64,000 nucleotides of DNA, from the NCBI GenBank assembly GCA_934621385.1, contig CAKTUI010000005.1, forward strand, positions 1-64,000. Reading direction: 5' to 3'. Source of the stretch: an uncultured Kiritimatiellota bacterium (GTDB taxonomy: Bacteria > Verrucomicrobiota > Kiritimatiellia > RFP12 > UBA1067). The translations under genes and the position numbers were made by a program. The notes under the pieces were generated by a model, which was not told where the DNA came from, did not search any database, and was given only the letters and a program-made list of their open reading frames with translations. This document shows positions 17,697 to 28,228 of the stretch, piece after piece; positions within the stretch are counted from its first letter, which is position 1, and every line of letters begins with the position of its first letter.

Positions 17697-18615
17697 TTTG
17701 GGCATCCCCTTTCGTCATTATCTTTTGCCCATGCGTACGCGAGGGCAATTGGATGAAGACAACCGCAGCAAAAACCACGGCGCACCCGGTGAATTGTCCC
17801 CACGAGAGCCGGTCGCCGAGCACCACATACCCCGACAAGGCACCGAACACCGACTCAAGCGACAGGAGAATCGCCGCCATTGACGGTGGCGTGCGCGCCT
17901 GCCCGAAGTTCTGCAGCGTGTAGGCAATGCCACTGGAAAAAACGCCGCAGTAGACGAGCGGAAACCAGGCGGCACAGAGTCCCCCTGCAGCAATCTTCCC
18001 CGCCTCGGATGCCAGCAGGAGAAACGGCGAACCGAGCACCGAGCACGTCAGCAACTGAACCGCGCTCATTACCAGCAAGTCCGCCGTCGGGGCGAAATGC
18101 CCGACGACCATCATCTGAACGGCAAAGAGGAACGCGCAGAGAACGGACCAGAGTTCCCCTTTCCCGACACCCGCGAAGCCCGACCCGGCCGAAGCTCCCG
18201 TCATGCAGATGAGATAGGTTCCGACCAATGCCATCAGTGCGCCAAGGCAAATCTTGCATGACGGGAACCGCCGCGTCACCACCGCCGCGAGAACCGGCAC
18301 AAACAGCACATAATTCGTCGTCAGGAACGCGCAAATCCCGGGCGAGGTCGTCTCAATGCCAATCTGCTGGGTCGTCATGGCGGCAAAAAGTGGAACGCCA
18401 CAGCAGAAGCCCGCCACAATCGACCGCCCAACCGAGACCGTCTTTCGTCCGACACAGACTCGCCGCACCAAGATGCACAAAAGGAGGAATCCGCCGCCAA
18501 GAACATTCCGAAAGACGGTCATGGCGAACGGGCCCAATTCAGCCGCGCCATATTTCTGAGCGAGAAAGGCCGTCCCCCAGATAAAGGTGGTCAGGAAAAG
18601 GAAAAAAGGACCCAT
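17659..18615 (-). CDS. EamA/DMT family transporter
   Basis: A 318-residue inner-membrane protein with ten predicted helices in two EamA repeats. The first begins LFLTTFIWGTAFLAQKYG and the second GELWSVLCAFLFAVQMMVVG. Substrates of the family include amino acids and metabolites; the specific one is unknown. The start MGPFFLFL at 18615 lies 6 nt beyond the amino-acid permease stop. Its place behind amino-acid ABC transporter genes suggests a role in amino-acid traffic, by inference. Confidence 0.87.
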   Translation of the reverse strand: MGPFFLFLTTFIWGTAFLAQKYGAAELGPFAMTVFRNVLGGGFLLLCILVRRVCVGRKTVSVGRSIVAGFCCGVPLFAAMTTQQIGIETTSPGICAFLTTNYVLFVPVLAAVVTRRFPSCKICLGALMALVGTYLICMTGASAGSGFAGVGKGELWSVLCAFLFAVQMMVVGHFAPTADLLVMSAVQLLTCSVLGSPFLLLASEAGKIAAGGLCAAWFPLVYCGVFSSGIAYTLQNFGQARTPPSMAAILLSLESVFGALSGYVVLGDRLSWGQFTGCAVVFAAVVFIQLPSRTHGQKIMTKGDAQNGKRPNGADDFL

Positions 18616-18620
18616 TTCTT

Positions 18621-19274
18621 TTAGTTGTAGTAGGAGAAATGCCGCTCTAACCGCTCCATCGCCCAAGCGACAAGATAGTTGAAGATGTAGTAGAAGACCC
18701 CGGCGGCGATCAGCGGCACCATCGTCGTATGCGCGGCGGCGGCCATTTTCGCAACGGTGAACATCTCCATGACGGAAAGCGTAAAGGCGAGCGACGTGTC
18801 CTTCACAAGCGTGATGACTTCATTCGTCACCGGCGGCAGAATCCGCTTCAAAACCTGCGGAAAGATGACACTGACGAAGGTCCGAGCCTTGCCAATCCCA
18901 AGCGAGGAGGCCGCCTCGTACTGCCCATGGTCAATGGATTCGATACCCGCCCGGTAGATTTCGGCAAAATAGGCCGCATAATTCAGCGAAAAGGCAACGA
19001 CCGCACCCACCAACGGAGAATAACCCGAAAGCGAAACGCGAAAGATATAGTAGGGACCAAAATAAATGAACAGGAGCTGAAGCATCAGCGGCGTTCCCCG
19101 CATCACGGAGATGTAGATGCGCAAGACCTGCCGCACAACGGGATTCGACGACAAACGGCCAAAGGCAATGGCAAGCCCAAGAGGAAGCGCAAACAAAAGC
19201 GTGAGGAAAAAGAGCTCGGCAGAGACGCCGAGCCCCTTCAGCAAACCGAGGATCATCCCCGTGTAGTCCATCAT
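18621..19274 (-). CDS. Amino-acid ABC transporter permease (HisMQ family)
   Basis: A 217-residue permease with about five helices. The PLMLQLLFIYFG segment and the EAA loop (YEAASSLGIGKARTFVSVIFPQ) are typical of polar amino-acid importers. It lies 7 nt downstream of its presumed binding protein (19282-20064). The ATPase component is not in this operon and must be supplied from elsewhere. Confidence 0.93.
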   Translation of the reverse strand: MMDYTGMILGLLKGLGVSAELFFLTLLFALPLGLAIAFGRLSSNPVVRQVLRIYISVMRGTPLMLQLLFIYFGPYYIFRVSLSGYSPLVGAVVAFSLNYAAYFAEIYRAGIESIDHGQYEAASSLGIGKARTFVSVIFPQVLKRILPPVTNEVITLVKDTSLAFTLSVMEMFTVAKMAAAAHTTMVPLIAAGVFYYIFNYLVAWAMERLERHFSYYN

Positions 19275-19281
19275 CCGTACG

Positions 19282-20064
19282 TTACCTCAGCGTGATGACG
19301 TCCTTGCCGTCAAACCACTTGGCGGAAATCTTCGCCGCCGTACCGTCCTTCACCATCTCACGAAGGGTCTCGACGACCTGATCGCGCAGGGCATCATTCC
19401 CCTTACGGAAGCCGATTCCGTATGTCTCGGTCATCACGATTTCGTCGAGTTGCGTGAACTTGCCCGGCATATCGGACATTTTCTTCTTTGCAACGCCAAT
19501 GTCGAGGGCCACCGCATCCACCGCTCCCGACTCCAGGGCCATGACGGCGGAGTTATAGTCCGCCGTCGTGCGAAGTTCCTTGAAGGTCTTGCCGAGGGCC
19601 TCCCGATCGCCACCCGCCATCAGAGCCTTCTGGACGGGCGTATCCGTCTGGACGGCCACCGTGCGCCCGGCGAGGTCGGCGAGCGTACGAATCGGTGAAC
19701 CGACCTTGACGATGACGACCTGCGAATTGTCCACATAGGCGGGACTCCAGGTGTAGTTTTCCTCACGCCCCTGCATCGTGAAGCCATTCCAGATGCAGTC
19801 AATTTTCGAGGAGGCGAGCTGCATATCCTTCGCGTCCCAGTTAATCGGGCACGCAACGAATTCCCACCCCCTCCGCTTGCAGACCTCACGGGCGAGGTCA
19901 AGGTCAAAGCCCTTGTACTCCGTCCCGTCCTTGAAACCATAAGGAGGGAACTCGGCATCGAAACCGACGATGAACTTGCCATCCGTCAGCGTCGAACGCT
20001 GTGAGCATCCAGCCAGAACAAGCCCCGCGACCGCCGCGAGCAGCCCAATCGTCAATCTCTTCAT
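19282..20064 (-). CDS. Amino-acid ABC transporter substrate-binding lipoprotein
   Basis: A 260-residue family-3 solute-binding protein. The lipobox LVLAGCS gives a lipid-anchored Cys at about residue 20. The binding fold begins GKFIVGFDAEFPPYGFKD and continues with GFDLDLAREVCKRRGW and CIWNGFTMQGRE. The hinge and second domain include LAGRTVAVQTDTPVQKAL. The ligand is a polar amino acid by family. AAGGAAAGGGAG precedes the ATG, so it has a normal leader. It heads a four-gene set with permease, EamA exporter and NUDIX hydrolase. Confidence 0.93.
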   Translation of the reverse strand: MKRLTIGLLAAVAGLVLAGCSQRSTLTDGKFIVGFDAEFPPYGFKDGTEYKGFDLDLAREVCKRRGWEFVACPINWDAKDMQLASSKIDCIWNGFTMQGREENYTWSPAYVDNSQVVIVKVGSPIRTLADLAGRTVAVQTDTPVQKALMAGGDREALGKTFKELRTTADYNSAVMALESGAVDAVALDIGVAKKKMSDMPGKFTQLDEIVMTETYGIGFRKGNDALRDQVVETLREMVKDGTAAKISAKWFDGKDVITLR

Positions 20065-20113
20065 GCCAAGCTCCCTTTCCTTACTTATTATTTATTGGAA
20101 TCGCGTCAGATGA

Positions 20114-20995
20114 TTAGAAGCTGAAGGTCAAGCCAACGCCACCCCACGCAAAATCCTTGCACTCGCCATAGGCATGGCGATCGAGCACATCACAGTTGTC
20201 GCGCAGGTCGGGGTCGATAATCGAGCAGTAGGCGACCTTTGCGAAGATACCGATGTTCGGCGTGAACATGTACGTCGCGTCAAGCTCCAGCTTCATCGTC
20301 GCAATGCCGCTGTTCGTGCCACCATTCGTCTTGCCGAAGCCGGTCGGGAAGCACCAGTTGTAGCGGCTTTCGCGCCAAACGAACTCAAGAATCGGGCAGA
20401 GCTGGAAGTTATCGGTCACCTGCCAGGGTTTCCGCACACCGAACTGCAGGAGGTTCGCCTTGTTCTCATGATACTCGCGCACGACATTGATGTACGGAAT
20501 CACATACGGGTTGACGAGGGCGAACGAGTGGTTGAAGTCCATCGTCGTATCCGTCTTGCCGTACGGCTTGTTGCGCTGATAGAGGTGATGGGGGTAGTAG
20601 TACCACACAACCGACGCACGATAGTCGAGACCCCAGGTCTTCTCGTCGTCAAACCAGAACGTCTTGCCCCAGTGGACGTTGAAGTCAAACTCGTTGAAGA
20701 TGCGCCCATAGTTGTTCTTGCGCTCGCACGTGAGGTCGGAGTTGTTCCACACGCCAGCACCGAGATAGCCGAGATCCCACGGAATGTTGACATTCAGTTC
20801 GAAGTAGCCCTGCAATGTCGGTTCACGGTTCACGAGCGACCCGTAGAGCTGATAGCCGGAGTAAATGCCGTAGTTGCCGAAGCCCCAAATCGGCAAGCCG
20901 TCATCCACCGGTTCGTCATTGGTCGACTCCACCTCAGACGCAGCATACGCGCACATCGACGCCGCCGCACACATCGCAATCAACAGTTTTTTCAT
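20114..20995 (-). CDS. Putative outer-membrane beta-barrel protein
   Basis: A 293-residue protein with a signal peptide (MKKLLIAMCAAASMCAYA) and a body rich in aromatic residues and alternating beta-strand patterns, ending in the outer-membrane sorting signature GVGLTFSF (terminal Phe). No named family is recognised. Repeated 'W..Y' strands and charged turns fit a barrel of about 12 strands. It is likely a porin or substrate channel. The start at 20995 was chosen at the signal peptide; a longer frame has no function. An extended -10 (21042-21050) lies 46 nt upstream. Confidence 0.7.
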   Translation of the reverse strand: MKKLLIAMCAAASMCAYAASEVESTNDEPVDDGLPIWGFGNYGIYSGYQLYGSLVNREPTLQGYFELNVNIPWDLGYLGAGVWNNSDLTCERKNNYGRIFNEFDFNVHWGKTFWFDDEKTWGLDYRASVVWYYYPHHLYQRNKPYGKTDTTMDFNHSFALVNPYVIPYINVVREYHENKANLLQFGVRKPWQVTDNFQLCPILEFVWRESRYNWCFPTGFGKTNGGTNSGIATMKLELDATYMFTPNIGIFAKVAYCSIIDPDLRDNCDVLDRHAYGECKDFAWGGVGLTFSF

Positions 20996-21041
20996 TGTAT
21001 TTTGCCTAATGGTTAATATGTGGTTAACAGGATGGTGGTAT

Positions 21042-21050
21042 AGTATATCA
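21042..21050 (-). promoter_or_regulatory. Extended -10 promoter of the outer-membrane protein gene
   Basis: The minus strand reads TGATATACT, 46 nt before the ATG at 20995. Confidence 0.55.
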
Positions 21051-21138
21051 TTTACGGTAGGCGTATACAAGCACCAGCCAGCCATCAGTCATACGAATCC
21101 CGTTTTCGCCTATTCCATGGCATCAGCCAAACTGCCGC

Positions 21139-21231
21139 GCCCCCCCTACGACCCACATAAGTCCCAACTGCAACTCAAACGAGTCCTAACTGCAACTTAC
21201 AAAAGTTTCAAGTTCGCGGACAAAGGGGGGC
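21139..21231. repeat. 22-bp tandem repeat element with flanking inverted repeat
   Basis: About two and a half units have a 22-bp period: AAGTCCCAACTGCAACTCAA, then GAGTCCTAACTGCAACTTAC, then AAGTTTCAAGTTCGCG. They are bracketed by GCCCCCC (about 21139) and GGGGGGC (21225-21231). The 532-bp gap between the outer-membrane protein and tRNA-Val contains this array, the next one and the tRNA promoter, but no gene. Confidence 0.75.
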
Positions 21232-21250
21232 ACGAAAAGGAACTGTGCTT

Positions 21251-21334
21251 GGGATGCGCAACCCGACACCTTTAGGTTGCGCAACCTAAGCCCCTCGACT
21301 TGCGCAACCTAACACCTTCGACTTGCGCATCCCC
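21251..21334. repeat. 23-bp tandem repeat array, four units
   Basis: TGCGCA occurs at 21255, 21278, 21301 and 21324, spaced exactly 23 bp. The unit is TTGCGCAACCTAA followed by CACCTTCGAC with small changes. The first and last units begin and end with inverted GGGATGCGCAA/TTGCGCATCCC. The unit closely matches the 23-bp units at 9136-9180. Confidence 0.85.
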
Positions 21335-21483
21335 CCCTCCCCGTGGTTCCATTCCGTGCACGGGACGCTCCATCACTCCGCCGCCCACGGCTTCGTCTTA
21401 CACAATTGAAAACCATAAAACGCCCAAACTACACGCTTATCAGACCAAAAAGCAAAGGAATGGCGGAAACTCAGAATTGGCCG

Positions 21484-21513
21484 TTGACAGCCTTTCCGAA
21501 ATCATGGTATACT
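21484..21513 (+). promoter_or_regulatory. Promoter of tRNA-Val
   Basis: A perfect -35 TTGACA (21484-21489), an 18-bp spacer, and the extended -10 TGGTATACT (21505-21513). It lies 15 nt upstream of the tRNA. It is the clearest full sigma-70-type promoter in the window. Confidence 0.85.
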
Positions 21514-21527
21514 ATGCGCACTTTTTC

Positions 21528-21604
21528 GGGCTATTAGCTCAGTTGGTTAGAGCGCTTCCTTGACATGGAAGAGGTCAGTGGTTCGAATCCACTATAGCCC
21601 ACCA
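21528..21604 (+). tRNA. tRNA-Val (anticodon GAC), CCA encoded
   Basis: Acceptor stem GGGCTAT/ATAGCCC with discriminator A and encoded CCA. The D-arm has AGCTCAGTTGGTTAGAGC. Anticodon stem CTTCC/GGAAG encloses TTGACAT (anticodon GAC). The T-arm is GTGGTTCGAATCCAC. Confidence 0.96.
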
Positions 21605-21619
21605 TTCCCGAAGGTTCAG

Positions 21620-21650
21620 AAGACCGCCGTTTGAGCGGTCTTTTTGCTTT
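21620..21650 (+). terminator. Terminator after tRNA-Val
   Basis: AGACCGC CGTTTGA GCGGTCT followed by TTTTGCTTTT, about 15 nt beyond the tRNA. Confidence 0.85.
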
Positions 21651-21719
21651 TATGCGACCTATCGTCCTAAAAATGGAAGATATCCGACAGGCTCGTCGCC
21701 TTGCGACGAATACGCCGCG

Positions 21720-22562
21720 TCAGAGTTCTGAAATGAGTACCGACGTTCCCGCCGGCAGAAGCATTTCAAGTTCCGCCCGTTCAGGAGCCGAGAGGGCAAT
21801 ACCCTTCTCCGAAAGGAACGACCGCAGGCGATCGGGCGTTTCATAGGCTCCCTCGCCACCAGTAACCGGGGCCGCCAGGTAGTAGCGCTTGAAAAACTTG
21901 CCGTTGAGCGAAAGGTCGGCGATTCGCGTCCGCCGCCGCACGACAAGGTTGAATCGCGGATGATCCAGCACTTTCAGTTTCTGCCCGACGAACACCTTCT
22001 CGACATCCACGCCATTGAGACGCTGGAGCGAGGCAAGCGTCGAACCGTGCTCCCGTGCAATGCGCGAGGCCGAATCGCCGCGCCGCACGACGACATCCGC
22101 CACCCACTGCCCGCTTTTCAGGACAAAGAGCCTGCGGATGTTCAGCACACCCAACCGCCGCGCCAACTTGTCGTCAATGTCGGCCGCCGGTGTCCCGGGC
22201 AGGGCGCGGATCTGCTCGATGGTCGAGATTGCCAACTCGACGTCATGCCGCTTCTCGGCCTCCTCCAAACGCATCAGCAGATTCCGCACCTTCACAGGGC
22301 GGCGGTCGACCTCCGAAACGACCAATTTCGGCGCGGGCGGCAAGTCGACCGGCTTCGGCGGGGCGGGCGGAACCGGTGCAACGACTTCAGTTTCCGCCTG
22401 CCGTTCCGCCCGATGGCTCCGAATTCGACGGGTGATTGTCACGCCAAGCGAAATCAGGGCTACGAGGAAAACCAGGGCGAACGCCCAGAGAAGCCACGGC
22501 CTGTCGGCATCGGGCTTCACCGGGTTGTATTCAATCCCGAACTTTCCCCGTTCGAAGGACAT
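21720..22562 (-). CDS. Membrane-anchored LysM domain protein
   Basis: A 280-residue protein. It has a short cytoplasmic N-terminus, one transmembrane helix (LLWAFALVFLVALISLGV, about residues 24-41), a proline-rich linker (VPPAPPKPVDLPPAPK), a helical region, and a LysM peptidoglycan-binding domain (VVVRRGDSASRIAREHGSTL...RLNG...VGQKLKVL, about residues 155-205). The C-terminal region (KFFKRYYLAAPVTGGEGAYETPDRLRS) may be a degenerate L,D-transpeptidase-like fold, though no catalytic Cys is seen. It probably tethers the inner membrane to the wall. It starts 4 nt after the yajC stop codon. Confidence 0.8.
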   Translation of the reverse strand: MSFERGKFGIEYNPVKPDADRPWLLWAFALVFLVALISLGVTITRRIRSHRAERQAETEVVAPVPPAPPKPVDLPPAPKLVVSEVDRRPVKVRNLLMRLEEAEKRHDVELAISTIEQIRALPGTPAADIDDKLARRLGVLNIRRLFVLKSGQWVADVVVRRGDSASRIAREHGSTLASLQRLNGVDVEKVFVGQKLKVLDHPRFNLVVRRRTRIADLSLNGKFFKRYYLAAPVTGGEGAYETPDRLRSFLSEKGIALSAPERAELEMLLPAGTSVLISEL

Positions 22563-22566
22563 CGCG

Positions 22567-25218
<2,652 letters not shown>

Positions 25219-25238
<20 letters not shown>

Positions 25239-25401
25239 CGCTTTCCGCTTCGCGGCCGGTGCGCTTGCCGCCGTTGTACTGACGCTCCTGTCGGGATGCA
25301 TCGCCGACACGGCGGAAGACTCGGATTTGCCATGGGCCTCGAACAACTCGTGGGAAGGCATGGCACCGATTGCGCCGTCCATGATGAACCAATATGATTG
25401 A
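25219..25401 (+). CDS. Small lipoprotein
   Basis: A 60-residue protein with a signal peptide ending in the lipobox TLLSGC (Cys near residue 26), followed by a short acidic and Asn/Pro-rich tail. It begins inside the end of the coiled-coil gene (20-nt overlap, different frame) and its stop overlaps the RluA gene start. This suggests a coupled three-gene operon. No family is recognised; the Asp/Asn/Pro tail could be a periplasmic linker. Confidence 0.6.
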
Positions 25402-26332
25402 GTCAAGAACCTTATTCGTGGACAAAGGCGGCGTCCGATTGGACGCCGCTTTGCTTACCGCCTTCCCAACCTCAAGCCGCGCCTTTATCCGGGAAGCGAT
25501 TCGGGATGGGGAGATTCTTCTTAACGGACGCGTCGCGGCAAAAGGCGTCAAGTTGCATGGCGGCGAAACGATTCTCGTCAAGTCTCTCGCGGAGGCGGCG
25601 GACAATCTGGTAGCCCCCAATCCCGACATCCGCCCCCGTTGCGTCTTTGAGGACGACGCGCTCTTGGCCTACGACAAGCCGGCGGGAGTGCCCGTCCAGC
25701 CGCTTTCCCGAACCGAACGGACGACGCTGATGAATGGCGTGGTCGTTCAGCACCCGGAATGCATTCCCCTGGGCGACATGCCGCTGATGGCCGGTGCCAT
25801 CCACCGAATTGACGCGGACACCTCGGGGCTTGTCCTCGTGGCGCGGACCGCTTCCGCATTTGAGAACCTACGCGCACAGTTTGCCGCGCAGACCGTCCAG
25901 AAGACCTATCTTGCGCTTGTCGAGGGATCTTTCTCCGTCGGTGGAACTCTTGAGCACGACCTGATTCACGATCCGACGCTCCCCTTCTGCCGAATGATTG
26001 ATGCCCATCACAACCGCCTGACAACCTCCATGCGACAGAAACTGAGACCCCTCCATGCGGTCACACGGTTTCTCCCCATCGCCCATACGACGGACGAAAA
26101 CGAGGAGCGGACGCTTCTGGAGGTGACAATCTTCACGGGCGTGACGCATCAGATTCGCGCACAGTTGGCTCTCGCGGGAATGCACATCGTGAACGACCGT
26201 CTCTACGGGGCGTTTGCCGTCGAGGGATTGGAGGGGCACTGCCTACACGCACTCGCGGCAAAATTCACGCACCCGACCTCGGGCGTGGAGACCGAGATTC
26301 GTACGCCGTTCCCCTTCTGGGCGAACTTCTGA
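25394..26332 (+). CDS. RluA-family pseudouridine synthase
   Basis: A 312-residue enzyme with an N-terminal S4 RNA-binding domain (LDAALLTAFPTSSRAFIREAIRDGEILLNGR) and a RluA catalytic domain. The catalytic Asp lies in AIHRIDADTSGLVLVA (family HRLDxxTSG). The late motif THQIRAQLALAGMHIVNDRLYG is conserved. It isomerises uridine in rRNA or tRNA; the specific site (RluC/RluD type) is not resolved. It overlaps the lipoprotein gene by 8 nt. Confidence 0.93.
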   Translation: MIESRTLFVDKGGVRLDAALLTAFPTSSRAFIREAIRDGEILLNGRVAAKGVKLHGGETILVKSLAEAADNLVAPNPDIRPRCVFEDDALLAYDKPAGVPVQPLSRTERTTLMNGVVVQHPECIPLGDMPLMAGAIHRIDADTSGLVLVARTASAFENLRAQFAAQTVQKTYLALVEGSFSVGGTLEHDLIHDPTLPFCRMIDAHHNRLTTSMRQKLRPLHAVTRFLPIAHTTDENEERTLLEVTIFTGVTHQIRAQLALAGMHIVNDRLYGAFAVEGLEGHCLHALAAKFTHPTSGVETEIRTPFPFWANF

Positions 26333-26345
26333 GGGCTACGCGTCC

Positions 26346-27467
26346 TCACTCCGCACGGACGTGAGCAATCTGGCAGGCGCGTCCATGCGTTCCCTTGACG
26401 ATGCCGCGCCCAAAGAAGAAGAGCTCCGTCGGATCAAATCCCGGCTTGTTGTGGATGTCCACATGGGCGGCGTAGTCCGGAGCCTCGCGGTCATCCGTCC
26501 ACCACTTGTACTCGCACCAGGATCCACTCTTCGCCAAGAGAATGGTACTGCCCGGGACTGATTGCGTCGGGCGTTCGTAATCCCCCGTCTGAAGCAGGAG
26601 CGTTTCCGCTTCCTGTGCCGAAGGGCCGTAAATCACGCAGAACTCATGGTCGCACATCGCGAACGCCCGCGACTGGTAGAAATCGGGATAACTCAACCCA
26701 CCAACCGTTCGCGTGGCGAACAAGCCTGCCTTCCGAAGCACGACATTCGGACGGACAGGGGGTAGCGTCACATCCGTGATGTCGTAGTCCCCAAGCACGT
26801 CAAGTGCCGCGCCCCGCCGCTGGGCAAGTTTGGCAAGACGCTCAATCTGATGACGGAACTCACGCACCGCCGCCGCAGCCTGCGCACTCGAAGGACCATA
26901 CTTCTGCGCGGCATAATCGAGCGTCGGGAGATAAAGGTAGGCCTCCTCGACATCATGGGCGTTCGTCATCTCCTCAAAATAGGAAATGCACTTTCGACCA
27001 ATGCGCGGCGAAGCGAGCGGACCCCAGTAACGCCAAAGGGGGAACTTTCCACAGAGCCGCCGAAGGACACCCTCCATCCCCGTCGGTTTCGTGTAGCACG
27101 ACATGACCATGCCGCCCCCATGCTTGTGAATGGGCGCGGGGGAGATCAGAAGTTCCACATCCTCGCCCAGCGACTGCTGGAAGAAGAAAACCCCCGTCGA
27201 CCGTCCCCAAATGCGTGGCCCCTGCACAAGCCGCGCACTCTGCTCCCAGAAAATCGGCTTGCGCAAATCGTCCATCCAGTGACCATTTGAGACGATGCCA
27301 TGTCGTTCGGGGGGCAGACCCGTCCGCAGGGTCGCCTGCGCAACACATGTCACCGCCGGGAAGACGCTCGGCCTGGGTTCGAAGTGAAGCCCCGCCACGG
27401 ATTCAAGTCCGTGCCGCTCCACGAGATTCCATCCCAAACCCGCCGCAATGACCGTCAGTTTTCTCAT
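26346..27467 (-). CDS. Alkaline-phosphatase-superfamily phosphodiesterase (EboF-like)
   Basis: A 373-residue protein of the type I phosphodiesterase/nucleotide pyrophosphatase group. The nucleophile Thr is in VFPAVTCVAQATLRTG, and the metal-binding residues include HGIVSNGHW and late D/H positions in LGDYDITDV and DHEFCVIYG. No signal peptide is present. It overlaps a UbiA-family gene by 4 nt. A UbiA-phosphodiesterase pair recalls EboC and EboF of the ebo/edb clusters that transport precursors to the periplasm, but the other ebo genes are absent here. Substrate unknown. Confidence 0.75.
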   Translation of the reverse strand: MRKLTVIAAGLGWNLVERHGLESVAGLHFEPRPSVFPAVTCVAQATLRTGLPPERHGIVSNGHWMDDLRKPIFWEQSARLVQGPRIWGRSTGVFFFQQSLGEDVELLISPAPIHKHGGGMVMSCYTKPTGMEGVLRRLCGKFPLWRYWGPLASPRIGRKCISYFEEMTNAHDVEEAYLYLPTLDYAAQKYGPSSAQAAAAVREFRHQIERLAKLAQRRGAALDVLGDYDITDVTLPPVRPNVVLRKAGLFATRTVGGLSYPDFYQSRAFAMCDHEFCVIYGPSAQEAETLLLQTGDYERPTQSVPGSTILLAKSGSWCEYKWWTDDREAPDYAAHVDIHNKPGFDPTELFFFGRGIVKGTHGRACQIAHVRAE

Positions 27468-28228
27468 GATGCACTTACCCCAGGAAGGACACGCCTAAGC
27501 AGGCGAAGAGCCAACAAAAGAAAGGCCCCCGTCACCAAGAAAGGCCGAATAGGGAAGAGGACAAGAACGAGCAACTGAAGGTAAATCAGGCTACCAATCA
27601 GAATGCCGACCATCCGACGCTTCATCGGATTCGCCTCCTCCCCTTCCGAATACCTCGTGATTCCGGCGACGGACAGCGTCCAGAGGATGAAAAGTCCAAC
27701 GACAACCAGAAGCTGCCCGCCGGTTAGGCGCAGGAATTCGGAGAACGGAGACAAGACGACGACTCCACACAGGAAGTTCAGTCCGCGGCAAAGCCCCATC
27801 AAAAACCACGCCTTCGTTCGGTTGTAGACGACGATGGACGCGACGAGCGCACACATGGTCACCCACCAGGCGGGCGGCAAGTCAGCCGCCGCGCCGACGA
27901 GAAGGACCAGTCCAAGGCACAGTCCACGCGCAAGCCGTGCCGCGCCAACCGAAATCTCCCCCGCTGGAATCGGGCGTTCGGGGCCATCCGTTTTCGCCCC
28001 GACAATGTCATTATCCGCAAGACCGAAGAGATAGGCGGCAACGGCAGAAAGCGCGGCAAGAAAGACGCGGGTGACAACAACACCATTTCCCCCGCCACCC
28101 AAAAGCGTCCACACAACCGCCGCGCCGGCAAGCACATCGCCAGGTACGGTCGGTAGGTTCACCACCCGAAAGAACTTCAGCCAGGGTTTCACATCAATTG
28201 GCCGATGTCTTCTGGGCGACCGCGTCAT
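27464..28228 (-). CDS. UbiA-family prenyltransferase (EboC-like)
   Basis: A 254-residue membrane protein with about seven helices. The first Asp motif is present as LADNDIVGAKTDGPERPIP (N-D...D...RP.P, the UbiA signature) near residue 70. The second Asp-rich loop is degenerate (TRYSEGEEANPMKRR). Family members join prenyl chains to aromatic or other acceptors. The neighbouring phosphodiesterase suggests an EboC-like assignment. It starts 35 nt inside the 3' end of the Na+/solute symporter gene. Confidence 0.82.
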   Translation of the reverse strand: MTRSPRRHRPIDVKPWLKFFRVVNLPTVPGDVLAGAAVVWTLLGGGGNGVVVTRVFLAALSAVAAYLFGLADNDIVGAKTDGPERPIPAGEISVGAARLARGLCLGLVLLVGAAADLPPAWWVTMCALVASIVVYNRTKAWFLMGLCRGLNFLCGVVVLSPFSEFLRLTGGQLLVVVGLFILWTLSVAGITRYSEGEEANPMKRRMVGILIGSLIYLQLLVLVLFPIRPFLVTGAFLLLALRLLRRVLPGVSAS

